A stretch of 64,000 nt of DNA, from the NCBI RefSeq assembly GCF_001434895.1, contig NZ_AZEE01000029.1, positions 163,267 through 227,266 on the forward strand, read 5' to 3'. The DNA comes from Secundilactobacillus odoratitofui DSM 19909 = JCM 15043 (GTDB taxonomy: Bacteria; Bacillota; Bacilli; Lactobacillales; Lactobacillaceae). Position numbers and translations under genes: made by a program. The notes under the pieces were generated by a model, which worked only from the letters and a program-made list of their open reading frames with translations, was not told where the DNA came from and made no database searches. This document shows, piece by piece, positions 25,984 through 34,843 of the stretch. The number at the start of each line of letters is the position of its first letter. Positions within the stretch are counted from its first letter, which is position 1.

Positions 25984-27600
25984 TTATTTTTCTGTCACAA
26001 TCTTAACACTGAAGCCATTACCCGCCAGAATTCGAGTGGCATTGTATGGCCCAAGCCCCTTTCGATACAAAATATAGATTGTTCGGTCTTTCGGTAGTTC
26101 ATCAAGCAGATCCCGCAGCGTTGTCAGCGGAATCACCACGTCTGGTTTTAAGGATCCCGAAGCCTGCCGCCCAGATTCGCGAATATCAAGAAAGACACCG
26201 TTTTCCCTGTCAGAATCGGTTAAGTCACCATAACTCACTGTCGTTTCGGCCTGGTTACGTTGATTGATGCCAACATACCCTGCCATGTTAAGTGGGTCTC
26301 TCGGCGCAGAATATGGTGGCGAATATGGTAATTCAATGCCAGGCAAATCGTTAATGGTCAAGCCACCTGCAATCGCAGCCGAAAGTTCACCAGCTCGTTT
26401 ATCCACACCATTCTCACCGACAAATTGGCCACCAAGAATTTTACCGGTGCTTGGGACATAAATGAGTTTAATGTTTAACCGTTTAGCATTGGGGTAAAAA
26501 TAAGCATGGTCAAACGGGGTAATGAATAGCGACTCATAGTCGGTAATTCCAGCTGCTTGTAACGACTGTTCCGTATACCCTACCATGCTAGCGGTTAAGT
26601 CATAAACTTTCACTGCGCTTACGCCGGTAAAACCAGGATACTTCAGTGACTCACCGTTCAAAATATCGGCTAAGAGGTGTCCCTGTCGGTTAGCAGCACT
26701 TGATAACATACTTGGAATTGGTAAGCCCGTGATTCTGCTCGTCGTTTCAATCACATCACCGATGGCATAGATGTTTGGGACATTAGTTGCGAGCTGATCA
26801 TCCACAATGATATGACCATCATCAGCAAGTGCAATGCCCGCGCTGGCAGCCAGTTCATTATTAGGTTGGACGCCCGTTACGACAATCAACATATCCGTGT
26901 TGACCTCACTACCATCATCGAGCTTAACCACTTGACCCTGCTGTGTCACTTCTGTCACGTTAGTTTCAAGCAACACCTTAATCCCATGCTTAGTCAATTC
27001 AGTCGTTAAAAATGGTGCTAATTCATGATCATAGGGGGCTAATACCTGTTTTTCACGATCAATCAACGTCACTTGCATCCCGCCACCCTGCAAGTTTTCA
27101 GCGAGTTCAACACCGGCAGCGCCAGCACCTAAAATGGTGACGGTCTTGGGCTGATTTTCTAACATATAATCTTTGATATAATCGCCATCTGACATACTCC
27201 GCAACACAAATTTATTGGTGGCATCCGCCAGTCCGGCAATATCCGGCCAAACCGGCCGAGCCCCCGTTGACAGCACTAGCCGATCATAGCTTTCCTCATA
27301 CGCTTCACCAGAAACTGCGTTGGTCACTTGTAAAATTTGGCGTTGCGGGTCGATTGCCGTAACTTCATTTCGCACCCGGACGTCAATATTATTTTTACGT
27401 TTTAAAGTTGCTGGCGTTCGCTCGATCAGTGATTCCCGATCCGTGATGACATCCCCCAAATAATACGGTAATGCACAACTAGCAAAGGAAATATGTGCCC
27501 CGCGTTCAAACAAGATAATCTCATTTTGCTCATTTAACCGTCGAAAACGCGTTGCAAACGACGGTCCGCCTGCCACGCCACCAACTACAACAACTTTCAT
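25984..27600 (-). CDS. CoA-disulfide reductase-like FAD/NADH oxidoreductase with C-terminal rhodanese-like domain
   Basis: 538 residues from the ATG at 27600, behind GGAGG. The FAD motif GGVAGGPSFATRFRR opens the protein; the active Cys is in SFASCALPYYLG (about residue 42), the single-Cys type used by CoA-disulfide reductases and NADH oxidases. GAGAAGVELAENL is the NADH site. The last ~90 residues form a rhodanese-like domain, but the expected active-site Cys loop reads ILYRKGLGP, with Tyr where Cys is usual, so it is probably non-catalytic. A cre site precedes the ribosome site. Confidence 0.86.
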   Translation of the reverse strand: MKVVVVGGVAGGPSFATRFRRLNEQNEIILFERGAHISFASCALPYYLGDVITDRESLIERTPATLKRKNNIDVRVRNEVTAIDPQRQILQVTNAVSGEAYEESYDRLVLSTGARPVWPDIAGLADATNKFVLRSMSDGDYIKDYMLENQPKTVTILGAGAAGVELAENLQGGGMQVTLIDREKQVLAPYDHELAPFLTTELTKHGIKVLLETNVTEVTQQGQVVKLDDGSEVNTDMLIVVTGVQPNNELAASAGIALADDGHIIVDDQLATNVPNIYAIGDVIETTSRITGLPIPSMLSSAANRQGHLLADILNGESLKYPGFTGVSAVKVYDLTASMVGYTEQSLQAAGITDYESLFITPFDHAYFYPNAKRLNIKLIYVPSTGKILGGQFVGENGVDKRAGELSAAIAGGLTINDLPGIELPYSPPYSAPRDPLNMAGYVGINQRNQAETTVSYGDLTDSDRENGVFLDIRESGRQASGSLKPDVVIPLTTLRDLLDELPKDRTIYILYRKGLGPYNATRILAGNGFSVKIVTEK

Positions 27601-27617
27601 GCTAGTTCCTCCTTCAA

Positions 27618-27631
27618 TGTAAGCGCTCACT
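27618..27631. promoter_or_regulatory. cre site before the CoA-disulfide reductase-like gene
   Basis: TGTAAGCGCTCACT matches the cre consensus TGNAANCGNWNNCA at all fixed positions but the last. It lies directly upstream of the ribosome site, where CcpA could block elongation. Confidence 0.7.
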
Positions 27632-27881
27632 TATTTATTTTAGAGTACAGATTCATGCTCGCAGACGCAAGTATTTTACCCTACACATTGTTATATTTGA
27701 CACTTTGTTAGTCCCACTACTACTCCGACTAGGGGCGTTTTCGTTACAAAATGGTGACTAATTACAAAGCAATTTTCCCAAGTTAAGCAAACTACAACGT
27801 ATAGAGGGACCGATGATAAACTGACAACGGTCACATAAATCACCAACGGTAAAACCGCATTTACCAACTTCCCACCATCAC

Positions 27882-27925
27882 AAAAAAGCGCCAGCCTCCG
27901 AGAATATCGGAAACTGACGCTTTTC
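27882..27925 (-). terminator. clpL terminator
   Basis: On the minus strand AAAAGCGTCAG pairs with CTGGCGCTTTT around an inner CCGA/TCGG, followed by further T. Confidence 0.85.
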
Positions 27926-27931
27926 AAATCA

Positions 27932-30058
27932 TTAAGCTGTTTGCGTAACCCGTTCGCTAATTTGAATCTGATCATCTACCAAAGTAGCCTGAAGTTCAGT
28001 CACGTCCAAGTGATCGAGGTAAAAATCAGTGACCTTGTCACGAATTTGCTGCTCAATAACCCGGCGGAGTGGTCGAGCACCCATTGCTTCATCGTAACCT
28101 TCTTCCATCAACCAGTTCTTAGCGTCATCGGAGACCGTTAAAGTAATCCCTTTCTTAGCTAAGGTCGTGTTGACGTCGCTTAACAATAGGTCAACGATTT
28201 GGCTTAAATCATCCTTATCGAGGTGACTGAATTCGACAATACCATTAAACCGGTTTAAGAATTCTGGTCTGAAGTATGGTGCCAAACGCTCTGACAACTT
28301 CTTATCAGCCGCCTGATCACCAGTCAACGCTTCGTTACCAAAGCCGGCGTTAGAGGTTGCAATGATAATCGTGTTCTTAAAGTTAACCACATTACCTTGA
28401 CCGTCCGTTAATCGGCCATCGTCCATCACCTGTAACAATAACGTCAAGACTTGTGGATTGGCCTTTTCAATTTCATCGAGTAACACAATTGAGTATGGGT
28501 TACGACGAACTTGTTCAGTCAACGTGTTACCGTTATCTTCGTAACCAACGTAACCAGCACTGGTTCCAATTAACTTAGAAACGGCAGTTCGATCACTATA
28601 TTCACTCATATCTAAGCGGATAATCGCGTCTTTGTTGCCAAACATGTCTTTCGCTAATTGTTTAGCCAATTCCGTTTTACCGACCCCGGTTGGACCGACA
28701 AATAAGAAACTGCCAATTGGCCGATTACCTTCATCAAAACCGGCACGGTTACGACGGATTGCCCGTGCAACCATATCAACGGCTTCGTCTTGTCCAATCA
28801 CCTTTGACTTTAACCGATCGGCAATACCCTTGAGTCGTTCAATGTCGTTACTGCCCATTTTAGCAACGGGAATGCCAGTCAAACGTTCAACGGATTCTGC
28901 AACGTCGTTTGGTGTTGCAACGACTTCAGTTGCGGTCTGGTCATTGGTTTGCTTCAACTTCTCTTCCAGCTGTTCAACCTGCTTTTTAGCCTGAGCCGCT
29001 TTTTCAAAGTTTTCGGCTTTCGCAGCCGTCTCCTTTTCCTGCTTAGCAGCCTTCAGTTGCTCCTTCAGACTAGTTTCATCCGTGCCTGAGTGACTGGCAG
29101 CTAAGTGTGCTGCCGTCATATCCAACAGGTCAATTGCCTTATCTGGCAAGGTTCGTTGAGGCATGTATTGAACCGAATAATCGACAGCTGCCTTTAAAAC
29201 ATCATCCGGTAACGTAACGTGGTGGTGCTTTTCGTATAACGCTTTGATACCTTTCAAAATGGCCAAAGTGGTCTCAGGTGTTGGTTCGTTAATGACAACA
29301 TCGTTAAATCGACGTGCCAGCGCCGTATCTTTCAAAATCGTGTTACGGTACTCGTCTTGTGTCGTCGCACCAATCACAGTAATATCACCACGCGAAAGCG
29401 CTGGCTTAATAATATCAGCTAAGCCCTTACCGCCGTCTTCGCCACCGGTTGATCCGATACCTAAAATCTGGTGAATTTCATCAAAGAACAAGATGACGTT
29501 ACCAGCTGCTTTAACTTCCTTCACTAAGTTCTTAATATTATCTTCGAAGGAACCACGCAACTGCGTTCCGGCTTCAAGTGAGGATAAATCAATGGAATAA
29601 ATTTCCTTACCCTGCACCGTTTCAGGCACCTTACCATCAACGATGGCTTGCGCTAAGCCTTCAACAACCGCCGTTTTACCAACGCCGGCATCACCAACCA
29701 AAATTGGGTTATTTTTAATCCGTCGACTCAAAATTTCGGCGGTTTCTTGAATTTCTTTGTCACGGCCAATAACTGGATCAAGCAGACCATCTCTGGCTTC
29801 TTGGGTTAAGTTACGACCTAATTTTTCTAGAATACCGCCCTTTTTAACAGCGTGGTCGCCAGCATCATTCACTTCGATTTCATGCTCACGATCGGGTAAC
29901 TTACCAGTTGCACGGTATTGTGCGAATTCATCTGGCGTTAATTCGTGTCCGTTAACTTCATAACGGGCCGTTTCGCCATTCCCCATCTGACGAAAAACTT
30001 GATTAAATAAATCATCCATATTGTTGTTGAAAAATGGATCGTTAAAATGATTTGCCAT
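27932..30058 (-). CDS. clpL: ATP-dependent chaperone ClpL
   Basis: A 708-residue two-AAA+ Clp ATPase. It lacks the long ClpB-type N-domain and opens [18 protein letters not shown], typical of ClpL of lactobacilli and streptococci. Walker A motifs GDAGVGKT (about 118) and GPTGVGKT (about 440), with a coiled-coil middle segment rich in Lys/Glu/Ala (about 335-380). No ClpP-binding tripeptide is evident, so it acts as a chaperone. I chose the ATG at 30058 (GGGAG nine bases upstream); one at 30064 is too close. A CIRCE element overlaps the promoter, and the 5' leader is about 160 nt long. Confidence 0.93.
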   Translation of the reverse strand: MANHFNDPFFNNNMDDLFNQVFRQMGNGETARYEVNGHELTPDEFAQYRATGKLPDREHEIEVNDAGDHAVKKGGILEKLGRNLTQEARDGLLDPVIGRDKEIQETAEILSRRIKNNPILVGDAGVGKTAVVEGLAQAIVDGKVPETVQGKEIYSIDLSSLEAGTQLRGSFEDNIKNLVKEVKAAGNVILFFDEIHQILGIGSTGGEDGGKGLADIIKPALSRGDITVIGATTQDEYRNTILKDTALARRFNDVVINEPTPETTLAILKGIKALYEKHHHVTLPDDVLKAAVDYSVQYMPQRTLPDKAIDLLDMTAAHLAASHSGTDETSLKEQLKAAKQEKETAAKAENFEKAAQAKKQVEQLEEKLKQTNDQTATEVVATPNDVAESVERLTGIPVAKMGSNDIERLKGIADRLKSKVIGQDEAVDMVARAIRRNRAGFDEGNRPIGSFLFVGPTGVGKTELAKQLAKDMFGNKDAIIRLDMSEYSDRTAVSKLIGTSAGYVGYEDNGNTLTEQVRRNPYSIVLLDEIEKANPQVLTLLLQVMDDGRLTDGQGNVVNFKNTIIIATSNAGFGNEALTGDQAADKKLSERLAPYFRPEFLNRFNGIVEFSHLDKDDLSQIVDLLLSDVNTTLAKKGITLTVSDDAKNWLMEEGYDEAMGARPLRRVIEQQIRDKVTDFYLDHLDVTELQATLVDDQIQISERVTQTA

Positions 30059-30228
30059 AGACATGCACTCCCATCCTATTTTTATGCCAATGCAACGCAA
30101 AGGCACCGTCTAGTCGACGATGCCCCGCTGATTGCTATTGAGTTAGTTGTTTTAGTCAGTCAAGGCGGATAGGCTAGCTATATAAAACATACGTCTTATA
30201 AAGTCTTACTATCCTCGTCAACAATTAT

Positions 30229-30271
30229 ATAATACCACCTTTTTAGCACTCGTGCAAGTAGAGTGCTAAAA
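30229..30271 (-). promoter_or_regulatory. CIRCE operator over the clpL promoter
   Basis: A perfect TTAGCACTC-N9-GAGTGCTAA (30243-30269) embedded between -35 TTGCAC (30252-30257, minus strand) and -10 TATTAT (30229-30234, 17-base spacer). This predicts direct HrcA repression. No CtsR heptad repeat is seen. Confidence 0.93.
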
Positions 30272-30349
30272 TATTTTGAGGTTTCTTTTCAACGGGTAAT
30301 CCGGGTATAATAGGGGTGTTAAATCAAACGCTTACAAGGAGGAATCGTC

Positions 30350-31330
30350 ATGTCGAATACAGTTCAAATTGGCAAATCAGAAGTTAACGCAGTCCCACTT
30401 GGTCTTGGCACGAACGCCGTGGGTGGCTACAACCTCTTCCCTGATCTCAGTGATCAAGATGGGTTGCAGCTTGTCAAAGCCGGTCTTGAAAGTGGTATTA
30501 CGTTACTTGATACCGCCTATGTTTACGGGCTGGGTCACTCTGAAGAACTAGTGGGTCAAGCCATTAAAGACTTCAACCGCCACGATTTAGTGATTGCAAC
30601 TAAGGGCGCCCAAGACTTTACTACTGGTGAACAAGTCATTCGCAACGATCCCGATTTTATTACCCAACAGGTTGAGGCTAGTTTAAAACGCCTCAATACT
30701 GACTACATTGATATTTACTATCTGCACTTTCCAGACCACGACACACCTAAAGCAGAAGCGGTTGGTGCCTTACAGCGTCTAAGAGAACAAGGTAAGATTC
30801 GCGCCATCGGTGTTTCAAACTTTAGCCTGGACCAAATCAAAGAAGCCAACGCAGACGGTTACTTGGATGTGGTTGAAGACGAATTCAGCCTACTTCATCA
30901 AGATCACGGTGCGGACATGTTACCCTACCTAAAGGAAAACAACATTAGTTTTGTTCCATACTTCCCACTTGCCAGTGGCTTGCTCACAGGTAAGTACACT
31001 CAAGACGTTACTTTTCCAGCTGACGATATTCGCAGTCAAATTGCAGATTTTCAAGAACCACGTTATAGTGCAATTTTAAAAGCCGTAGATCACGTTCGAC
31101 CAATTGCAGACGCTCATCATGCAACGGTTGCACAAACGGTGTTGGCATGGTACTTGCATAATCCACTGATTTCAGTTGTGATTCCTGGTGCCAAGAAACC
31201 CGAACAGGTTAGCGCCAATGCGAAGGCTCTGACCGTCACACTAGATGAACTTGAATATCAGGCCATTGATGATGCTTTCGAGGCCTTTAAACACACCACC
31301 AGTGGCAAGTCGCTCGCAGATCCTGAATAA
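30350..31330 (+). CDS. Aldo/keto reductase
   Basis: A 326-residue NADPH-dependent oxidoreductase with the AKR barrel. The catalytic tetrad is visible: Asp in TLLDTAYVYG, Tyr three residues on, Lys in VIATKG and His in IYYLHFPD. The cofactor site includes VIPGAKKPEQV near the C-terminus. ATG behind AAGGAGGAA. It reads away from clpL from a shared 240-bp region. Substrate not predictable. Confidence 0.92.
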   Translation: MSNTVQIGKSEVNAVPLGLGTNAVGGYNLFPDLSDQDGLQLVKAGLESGITLLDTAYVYGLGHSEELVGQAIKDFNRHDLVIATKGAQDFTTGEQVIRNDPDFITQQVEASLKRLNTDYIDIYYLHFPDHDTPKAEAVGALQRLREQGKIRAIGVSNFSLDQIKEANADGYLDVVEDEFSLLHQDHGADMLPYLKENNISFVPYFPLASGLLTGKYTQDVTFPADDIRSQIADFQEPRYSAILKAVDHVRPIADAHHATVAQTVLAWYLHNPLISVVIPGAKKPEQVSANAKALTVTLDELEYQAIDDAFEAFKHTTSGKSLADPE

Positions 31331-31404
31331 TGGTCGAGGTTCTGAAATTTTTCAGTACTGTTCAGCACTGATAGTCAAGGTGACCGATTAGTAATTCATA
31401 ATCA

Positions 31405-31450
31405 AAAATAACGAAGGATCTCCAGTGCTTGGAGTTACCTTCGCTATTTT
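31405..31450 (+). terminator. Aldo/keto reductase terminator
   Basis: AGCGAAGGTAACTCCAA-type stem: AACGAAGGATCTCCA pairs with TGGAGTTACCTTCGCT and is followed by ATTTT. Confidence 0.8.
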
Positions 31451-31608
31451 ACCCAAATCGTTTCAGCTTTTAGTCGTAGCGCACCACTTCAGAAATGAAA
31501 ATTGTCTACTAATCGCGGCTAAGGCGGCTGTGACGGCAACGTTGGCTTACTTGTTTCAATAGTGATTTATAAAATAATGGTTTATTTTTATACTAAATTT
31601 AAATACCG

Positions 31609-31656
31609 TTGATTTAGTTTTAGAATAGTTTATAATAAAGTTCGTAAACGTTTTCA
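31609..31656 (+). promoter_or_regulatory. Promoter with overlapping cre site, no ORF assigned downstream
   Basis: TTGATT (31609-31614), 16-base spacer, TATAAT (31631-31636), then CGTAAACGTTTTCA (31643-31656), which fits the cre consensus except its first base and covers the predicted transcription start. Confidence 0.6.
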
Positions 31657-31793
31657 CTCACTGTTTCAAATCGAACAACTATGCCCGATAACGGTAATCA
31701 CCGTTTAGTCACCCACTTTCTGGTGTTGCAAGAACGGGCCAACTAAAAACAGCGCTTTAAGTCATCTACTCGATAACTTAAAGCGCTGTTTTT
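31643..31793 (+). ncRNA. Candidate CcpA-repressed small RNA (about 150 nt)
   Basis: A transcript from the promoter above would end at the strong terminator 31745-31793 after about 150 nt. The only plus-strand ORF, ATG at 31681, has 21 codons and no ribosome site. A CGGTAATCACCG hairpin sits in the middle. I regard a non-coding RNA as more likely than a peptide. The rest of the gap 31451-31608 shows nothing recognisable. Confidence 0.4.
31745..31793. terminator. Bidirectional terminator overlapping the end of the YolD-like gene
   Basis: An 18-bp perfect stem AAAAACAGCGCTTTAAGT with its complement and a 13-base loop; T5 on both strands. The last codons and stop of the YolD-like gene lie inside the stem. 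Confidence 0.9.
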
Positions 31794-32185
31794 GATTGAT
31801 GTCCGTTACCGTCTATGAAGGCAACGTGGCGAATGTTTTCCATGACAACTTCATGCTGATCTAAGTAGATCAGCTCGTCTTGATACCCTCTCACTTTACC
31901 GACTAAATCAGGCTGATATTGGCCATTTACATCCCGCGTTCCCATTTGAATGCTCACGGTAAGGTGATTAGCGAAGGCCTGATTCAACCGCCGTGAAATT
32001 TCAGCGAGGGATTGATGAGGCTTAGCCGGGTATCGTTGGGCCTCCTGCTTAGCCTGCTTTTTTAGTGCTGCAGTGTGATCAGATAAATAGAACCCTTGCC
32101 ACTTAACGATGCCTCGGTCACGATAATCATGATCAAAAAAGCGTTGCACCACTTGGTCGTCATCAATCTGGTGTAGTCTACTCAT
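31778..32185 (-). CDS. YolD-like family protein
   Basis: 135 residues. The YolD signature is RDRGIVKWQGFYLSDHTAAL (about residues 21-40); the rest carries a beta-rich YolD-like fold. YolD-like proteins are commonly encoded beside Y-family polymerases, and some act as their partner or inhibitor. The ATG overlaps the stop of the preceding gene (ATGAGTAG), so it is coupled to the umuC-like operon and should be SOS-induced. Confidence 0.8.
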   Translation of the reverse strand: MSRLHQIDDDQVVQRFFDHDYRDRGIVKWQGFYLSDHTAALKKQAKQEAQRYPAKPHQSLAEISRRLNQAFANHLTVSIQMGTRDVNGQYQPDLVGKVRGYQDELIYLDQHEVVMENIRHVAFIDGNGHQSKTAL

Positions 32186-32498
32186 CACCTAATCGCCGCC
32201 TTTGAATGAATTGTTGGTTGCTGGGCCACCGTTGACCAGTGAACCCAACAAATAAAAACGTGAGCTGGGTATGCTTACGTAGTTGTTCTAACAGGGCCTC
32301 CAAATACGCTAATCGATACGTTGTCACTGAATGTAGCGGCAATGACTTTTGCCATTGGTTACGCCGTTGCGAATTTAAAAAGAAGTTGAACGTTTGATCA
32401 TATGGATCATTGGTCACCATTATCTGATACCGCGTCTGCATCCGTCGAGTGAACCCGGCATCCAGTCGCTCTTCAATGTAGCGTAAATCCTCATTCAT
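32178..32498 (-). CDS. Hypothetical protein, middle gene of the umuC-like operon
   Basis: 106 residues from the ATG at 32498 (GGGGG eight bases upstream), overlapping the umuC stop by 8 bp. It opens MNEDLRYIEERLDAGFTRRM and is basic and soluble, with a hydrophobic strand LTFLFVGFTGQRW near the C-terminus. No family is recognised. Overlaps on both sides tie it to damage-tolerance polymerase function. Confidence 0.65.
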   Translation of the reverse strand: MNEDLRYIEERLDAGFTRRMQTRYQIMVTNDPYDQTFNFFLNSQRRNQWQKSLPLHSVTTYRLAYLEALLEQLRKHTQLTFLFVGFTGQRWPSNQQFIQRRRLGDE

Positions 32499-33792
32499 AC
32501 GCGTTACCCCCATTATGACCACCAACCAATGACGCCCGATTAATGGCCGTGCCACCCCTCATCAAACTATTCGCATAGACGAGCTGGGTGAACCCAAACC
32601 GATCCCGAATCCCGTCCACCACGTGATCAGTTGCTGCTCGCCTAACCTGTTGGCCTGTCGGTTCAAAAAAGTTCAGTTGTTGACTGGTAGCTGGACTCAG
32701 ACGCGACGTATAGACGGCAACGTTCCGAATTGCCTGCCCGGCCCAATTTTGGTTAAATAATTTCAAGATTGCTGCGACAATTTCACTGTTTTGGTCCGTT
32801 GGGCTGATCCGCATTTCTTGGTGAAAGCCACTGCGGCCATCAACAGATGTGGCAGCGTACGCAAACCCGATACTGAGCGAAACACACGCAGCCAAGCGGT
32901 GGTGATGCCGCAACCTGGAGGCCACTTGTTCACCCACTTCTTTGATGACCACTTCAATCTCGTTTTGATTAACGTAATCGCGCGGTAGCACCTGGGAGTT
33001 ACCTAGGCTAGCGTTCTTGGGCCCACGCCGCTGACGCAACTGGGACCGATCGATGCCCCAAGCAAGAGCGTACAGTTGCTGTCCAATTAAGCCCATTTCG
33101 GCCTTTAACTCATACGGATCAACGTGGGCTAACTCACCCATATTATGGATACCCAAACGTTGCAGATGGGCCTCAGTTCGATGACCGATGCCCCAGATAT
33201 CAGTTAAATGCTCAATTGGCCAAATTTTTTCAGGGACTGTCTCGTAATGGATCTCACTAATTAAATCCGGATCGTGCTTAGCGTATAAGTCTAATGCTAA
33301 CTTAGCCTGAACCGGATTATCACCAATTCCAACGGTTGTGTAGAGTCCCAACTCCCGCCGAACGGTATGTTGAATCCGCATGGCAACCTCTTTTGGTGTA
33401 TTGCCAAATAAGCGCCATGAATGGGTTAAGTCAAGGATCGACTCATCGATTGAATATGGCATTAAATCTTCGTCAGCCACGAAGCGCCGAAAAATATCAT
33501 TGATCTGCAAATTTCGTTTAATATATAGATTCATCCGTGGTGGCACCACCGATAACTGTGGATCATGGGGCACATCGCGAGCTCTTGAAACGTTGGCTTG
33601 AAGATGGTACCGCTTCTTAGCATCAGGTGAAGTTGCCAGAACTAAACCACCATTGGTATTATCAGCTTCACTCATCACAACGATTCGGGCCTTAAGTGGG
33701 TTCATTCCCCTCGCAACGGCCTCGACACTCGCATAAAACGACTTATTGTCAATTAAGAAAAAGACGCCATGTGGTTCATGTTCATAGTTCAT
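32491..33792 (-). CDS. Y-family DNA polymerase (UmuC-like)
   Basis: 433 residues. Translesion polymerase landmarks: FFLIDNKSFYASVEAVARG (first catalytic Asp and steric gate region), the acidic pair in PYSIDESILDL (about 104-115), a helix-hairpin-helix thumb near GIGHRTEAHLQRLGI, and a little-finger domain after about 240. It is the UmuC/ImpB type of Firmicutes rather than short DinB. The ATG at 33792 has GAGG eight bases upstream; a GTG nine bases earlier would overlap it. First gene of a three-gene LexA-controlled operon. Confidence 0.92.
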   Translation of the reverse strand: MNYEHEPHGVFFLIDNKSFYASVEAVARGMNPLKARIVVMSEADNTNGGLVLATSPDAKKRYHLQANVSRARDVPHDPQLSVVPPRMNLYIKRNLQINDIFRRFVADEDLMPYSIDESILDLTHSWRLFGNTPKEVAMRIQHTVRRELGLYTTVGIGDNPVQAKLALDLYAKHDPDLISEIHYETVPEKIWPIEHLTDIWGIGHRTEAHLQRLGIHNMGELAHVDPYELKAEMGLIGQQLYALAWGIDRSQLRQRRGPKNASLGNSQVLPRDYVNQNEIEVVIKEVGEQVASRLRHHHRLAACVSLSIGFAYAATSVDGRSGFHQEMRISPTDQNSEIVAAILKLFNQNWAGQAIRNVAVYTSRLSPATSQQLNFFEPTGQQVRRAATDHVVDGIRDRFGFTQLVYANSLMRGGTAINRASLVGGHNGGNAYE

Positions 33793-33824
33793 CTTACTCA
33801 CCTCGATGCTACTTTCTTTTTTAA

Positions 33825-33854
33825 ATTATACAAACATACGTTCCCTTTTGGCAA
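33825..33854 (-). promoter_or_regulatory. LexA-controlled promoter of the umuC-like operon
   Basis: On the minus strand TTGCCA (33849-33854), 18-base spacer and TATAAT (33825-33830). The spacer contains GGGAACGTATGTTTG (33831-33845), a LexA box GAACGTATGTTT. Confidence 0.85.
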
Positions 33855-34001
33855 GTGATTTATTTGAAATCTTGTTACGTTATTTTTAATACCGTTTTTT
33901 GCGAATGTGAATTTACGGCTAATCGCGACTTTGCCCAGCACTCCCATTCGCGTTATACTAGTAGAAACACTATTAAGTTAGCGATTGTGGAGGATGAGCC
34001 A

Positions 34002-34631
34002 ATGTCACGTGATGAACCTTATGTAAAAGACGCCTATATCAATTTTCCAACTGGAACATTATCGTTTACTCAAATTCAACAGATTTTTAGCACCATGCCA
34101 TTTGAAATTGATTTAATTGATGCAACGGATCACTTTGCTTGGTTTTCTAATAACCCAAAACGTGAACATGAACGTCACGTCGACCAGCTTGGTCAAACCT
34201 TGGCGCAATTTCATCCAGCTAAAGTTCTGCCGATTGTCCAAGGCATTATTCAAAGTTTTAGAGACGGAACACGTGACGTTGTCTCAGCACCAATGGTTAA
34301 GAACGGCCATCCCGTTTTCACACAGTACTATGCTGTTCGAGACACTGACGGCACGTACCTCGGCACGATGGAATTCACCGGCAACGTGGAACAGATTATT
34401 CGCTTCTTTGAAAATGGTGCGTTTGATGCCATGAGCAGCGCGTCTCAATCTGGGGCGGACGCCACGACCAGTGCTTCAACCACAGCAACGCCTACTAAAG
34501 CGCAAGCCCCTTCAACTCAGGATGCCACGACTGGCGCTTCTGAAACCGAAGCAGCCCCTGCCACACCTAAGGCTGAACCACAATCAAATGACACTTCTGC
34601 GGACGCAACAACTGGTGCTTCTGAAGCTTAA
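34002..34631 (+). CDS. PAS-domain protein (PAS_10/DUF438-like) with repetitive Thr/Ala tail
   Basis: 209 residues from the ATG at 34002 (GGAGGATGAGCC directly before). Residues about 20-145 resemble a PAS sensor domain of the DUF438 branch: FEIDLIDATDHFAWFSNNPKR and VFTQYYAVRDTDGTYLGTMEF. The last ~60 residues are low complexity, with three imperfect DATTGASE-type repeats separated by Pro/Ala/Lys. It is likely a ligand or redox sensor; partner unknown. Confidence 0.75.
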   Translation: MSRDEPYVKDAYINFPTGTLSFTQIQQIFSTMPFEIDLIDATDHFAWFSNNPKREHERHVDQLGQTLAQFHPAKVLPIVQGIIQSFRDGTRDVVSAPMVKNGHPVFTQYYAVRDTDGTYLGTMEFTGNVEQIIRFFENGAFDAMSSASQSGADATTSASTTATPTKAQAPSTQDATTGASETEAAPATPKAEPQSNDTSADATTGASEA

Positions 34632-34662
34632 ACGCCGACCATTTTAAATTTAATCGCAACAG

Positions 34663-34704
34663 TGCACACTGAGGATTTCAATACAGGCCTTTAGTGTGCA
34701 TTTT
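34663..34704 (+). terminator. PAS gene terminator
   Basis: TGCACACT pairs with AGTGTGCA, followed by TTTT; the loop is long, so strength is moderate. Confidence 0.6.
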
Positions 34705-34843
34705 GGGTTCGGCTCATTTTTAATCGTTAAACAGACTGTGAATTTACGCCGATTATCTACCATCGCTAACACCCGAACAGGACAATCGCGCAAAAGAAGC
34801 CTATACTAGAGGTAATGTCAAAATTAGAAAGCGGAGGTCACCC

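Noticed and set aside
27691-27975. 94-codon minus-strand frame between the CoA-disulfide reductase and clpL genes
   Set aside because: No ribosome site; it overlaps the clpL terminator and the clpL 3' end in another frame.
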